Origin: Glandiceps talaboti
Taxonomy: Eukaryota > Hemichordata > Enteropneusta > Spengelidae
NCBI RefSeq assembly: GCF_964340395.1
Contig: NC_135562.1
Location: forward strand, 6,085,134 to 6,105,133
DNA: 20,000 nucleotides
Direction of reading: 5' to 3'
Notes under the pieces: model-generated
Told to the model about the DNA's origin: nothing
Databases searched by the model: none
The model's input: only the letters and a program-made list of their open reading frames with translations
Program-made: the position numbers and the translations under genes
In this document: positions 17,333-20,000 of the stretch, in pieces
Position numbering within the stretch: the first letter of the stretch is position 1
Layout: each line of letters begins with the position of its first letter

Positions 17333-19107
17333 TACATTTACTACATTAGCATATCGCTTCCATGCTAAAAATCCTCACAATTCAAATTATACATTATGAT
17401 ATGCAATTCAAAATGTCATGGGTACAGACTTGAAGTGTTTATTCCGAGGTGTTTATTTCATTTCACCTCCATAACGTGAACCGGGCAAATATCAAACACA
17501 ACAAGTACAAATCAACTCAACTAAGTATGGAAATGTATATATAATCTGCCAATGCTAATTGTGACGTAATGATTCGATATATCAGGGAAAGGGAAAGAAA
17601 CAGTATATATTAACCAGAGGGAGACCATGAATTATGATGTATCTTCATTCTATATACAACAAATTATAAACAACACAATGAAGATGAAAAAACCTGATTT
17701 CTAAACAAAATATCCTTTATTCACTCCTAATTAGCATCGAGGGGATCACCCTGCGGTTGTCAGCTAAGTATGGTCCTCTCAATACTTAGAAGTGAAAAAA
17801 TATGCTTTGTTTAGAAACCAGGTTACTTTTTAAAGACGCCATTGAATAATTATGTACAACAAGAAATTGGCGATAGATATCCAATTGCAGTGTAATATAT
17901 CATTTGGTAAATAAGTTATTCAACCCATTGTTAGTTTATTAAGCAAACCACAATTTCCATTACTGTTAAAACAGTATGGGTACTCCATGAAGCCAAATGT
18001 TTTGACCCTTCATTTTCAAGTGGCTTCCTTTAATGGCATCCGAAAACCTACATTACACTACAAATATCCTCGGCGCCAGCTCCAGCTTATGAATAATCCG
18101 TTCGAGTATCGGAGAGACTTAACTGTGTATAAGGGTCCTTTGAAAGGTATTACGTTAGTACGAGATAGGTATCTCTCCTTAGAATACTTTTAATAAGGTT
18201 TGAATCGAAAATAATAATGATTACGTAAATGCCGCAGTGTGCACATTTAAGTGTTGCCGTACGGATGATGCAAGTAGACTAGACGATACCTCAGACAGAA
18301 TGAAAAACTTAATACCAAGCAAATTGCAAGCAAAAAGATTACCGTATGACCTTTACAACAAGATATTAATTACCATGCATTCTTGTTCAATTTACTTGGG
18401 CCGGCCATAAGTGAGACATTTCCTCTACATTGGAGCCTTTTGAATTGTTTTTTGTGACTCTTTTTATATTCAATTGGTTGAAAATTACTAATGTTACGCC
18501 TAGGGCCTCTTGATAGTGTTACGTTTCAAACTGGTATATTTTATTATTAAAACTATGTTCCTAATCATAGTAATTTGAGATAAATATTCAAAACATCATT
18601 CCTACTCAATAAACTTATGAAATGATCTATTTTTAGATTTTGATGGATAACGATGCTAACATTGTCCTTATAATTATAAGGAAGGTTTTTAGAGGGTCAT
18701 TTCATGATTTTACATCATGTACATTACATGAGATTGACTCGAAACTTTATCCTCATTCATTGATCAGTGGAAGTCCTTGCCTTCCATATGCATTGTCTCA
18801 TGGAAGTCAGCAGAATGAACAACATCTGTACGTGTGCTTATCTTCTTAAAAAGATCATGGATATTTATGTTCCGCTAAGTCATATTTATGTCTCTTGGCG
18901 CCATCTATTCAACTTTTCCGTGCGTAAAGTTATTATTCACGAAATGTATCTGTTAGGGGAGGCAGAATGTTTGAGAATACTACATCACGCTTTGTAGAAA
19001 CACGTGATTTGCAGGGAATTTTAATTATTCTACAAATTTCGATAAGTTGACGGAAGATACTACGGATGCTAAACATTTCAAACCACATGTGCATACACGA
19101 CCGGCAT
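17333..19107. other. AT-rich non-coding sequence with unsupported frames
   Basis: A 68-codon plus-strand frame (17987-18193) is slightly less AT-rich than its flanks but has no recognisable domain or convincing start context. Frames of 69 and 76 codons at 18640-18997 overlap and are unsupported. A perfect 18-bp palindrome lies at 18665-18682 (TCCTTATAATTATAAGGA). A compact 6-bp stem with a 2-nt loop, GAGATA/TATCTC, lies at 18162-18175. Confidence 0.55.
18665..18682. repeat. Perfect 18-bp palindrome
   Basis: TCCTTATAATTATAAGGA equals its own reverse complement and has no spacer. No adjacent feature explains it. Its AT-richness makes chance occurrence in 20 kb uncommon but not excluded. Confidence 0.8.
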
Positions 19108-19108
19108 C

Positions 19109-19160
19109 AGAAAAAAAGAAAAGAAAAGAATATAAAGAATAAAAGAAAAAAGAAAAAAAT
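19109..19160. repeat. A/G-rich purine tract
   Basis: About 52 bp of runs of A punctuated by single G (AAAAG-type units) with a few T. It could be a low-complexity tract or a decayed poly(A) tail of a retroposon inserted on the plus strand. No retroposon body is recognisable upstream. Confidence 0.8.
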
Positions 19161-20000
19161 AATATTTCCCATGTTATAAGCTAGAATGTTGTAAATTGTG
19201 TATATCAAACGGAGAACGTGCTTTCTGAATACTAAATATAGCATATAAAGTAATGTAATAAATAGATAAAGGGTTTTTACTCTCATCTAGTTATTATATG
19301 CCTGGGTATATTAACGTTGATAACTGTAGGAATGCATACCCACTTTGAAATCCATTTCTACACTTTATAATCGTTCTATAAAATGCCACTTGAAAAACGT
19401 TTAATGTTTACAGTATGTAGGCATCTTCATGTCCTTCACCTTGTAAACTCTTGAAGCACATCTTAAAATGTTAAGAACTGTTACTAAAATGAGTTGATGG
19501 AGATGAAGTCACAGTTACTCTGTAGCTTACACAAGTCAATCATCTAGATATATGGTCACAATCACGCGTGGTAAACTATCTCAATTTCCTCCATTTTCCC
19601 CAAGAGTTACATATACCGTTTGCAATTAGAACTAAATTCAGGGACACAGTACTCAAACATTTGTCATATTCTATAGTATAAGCAAGCACATGAAAGCGTT
19701 TACAAGTTATAAGCCTCTTCAATGTAATCGCAAATAAAAATGCTAAACACGATACATTACAACACAGTACACATCATGCTGCTTTCATGAAAGGGTTCAC
19801 AACAAGATAGTAATACGAATTATATATTTGAAGGAGTGATTCCGAGCATAGCGTATTTTTATACTCAATTCCACTTAGACGTATTTGAAATTTATCAACA
19901 TGTTTGTTCACGATAAAGAATCTACAACAGTTAAAATTTGAAGCAAGCAATTTGCATTAAATCTACACAGAACATCTCTTCTATATAGGCCGTCATTACA
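19161..20000. other. AT-rich spacer to window end, nothing recognised
   Basis: No gene, RNA or repeat is supported. Confidence 0.6.

Noticed and set aside
17987-18193. 68-codon plus-strand frame with basic residues
   Set aside because: Slightly less AT-rich, but with no recognisable domain or splice/start context strong enough to call.
18190-18215. Possible tRNA B-box-like sequence (GGTTTGAATCG)
   Set aside because: No A box at the right distance and no cloverleaf can be formed with the flanks.

Overview
This 20-kb window looks like AT-rich, gene-poor, non-coding DNA from an animal nuclear genome, most plausibly an invertebrate. The composition is roughly two-thirds A+T, and CpG dinucleotides are frequent rather than depleted. 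There are many long simple-sequence arrays ((AC)n, (AT)n, (CAGA)n, (CATA)n, (GATA)n, pentamers), plus short non-autonomous transposon remnants and LINE/SINE 3'-tail fragments. That mix resembles mollusc-type intergenic or intronic DNA, but no gene is present that would fix the taxon, so 'mollusc or another marine invertebrate' is an inference. No operons, Shine-Dalgarno sites, tRNAs or dense ORFs are visible, which argues against a prokaryote.

No protein-coding gene can be called with confidence. Open frames of 60-206 codons exist on both strands. The longest are translated microsatellites, and the others lack recognisable domains. The best single candidate is a minus-strand frame near 12.3-12.6 kb. 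It is more GC-rich than its surroundings and has a good Kozak-type ATG, a hydrophobic segment and a possible splice donor, but it remains weak.

Layout: 1-3.58 kb is unique AT-rich sequence with one (AATT)n tract. At 3.58-3.83 kb is a ~250-bp terminal-inverted-repeat element with ZNF143/SBS-like and YY1-like motifs in its arms. At 5.38-5.49 kb is an (AC)n array. At 5.998-6.369 kb is copy 1 of a PIF/Harbinger-like MITE, and copy 2 lies at 16.428-16.848 kb. The segments 7.30-7.62 and 8.79-9.12 kb are diverged direct copies of an unidentified ~320-bp repeat, with an (ATT)n tract between them. At 11.12-11.38 kb is a compound tetranucleotide array, followed by a CpG-rich stretch with an RFX X-box-like motif. 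At 12.19-12.25 kb is a (CAT)n/(CGT)n array. At 13.51-13.79 kb is a pentanucleotide field. At 14.35-14.9 kb is a nested structure: a LINE/SINE-tail fragment, then two ~141-bp tandem units, the second split by another LINE/SINE-tail insertion flanked by a 6-bp target-site duplication. CRE-like sites and hairpins lie at 15.8-16.3 kb. Compound (CAGA)/(CATA)/(CA) repeats lie at 17.15-17.33 kb. The rest is featureless, apart from a purine-rich tract at 19.1 kb.

There are no genes to connect functionally. The interpretable content is a record of transposition, retroposition and repeat slippage. I found no evidence for a new multi-gene system. The most informative items are the MITE pair with recoverable TTA target sites, the TIR element with paired regulatory-like motifs, and the nested insertion at 14.7 kb.
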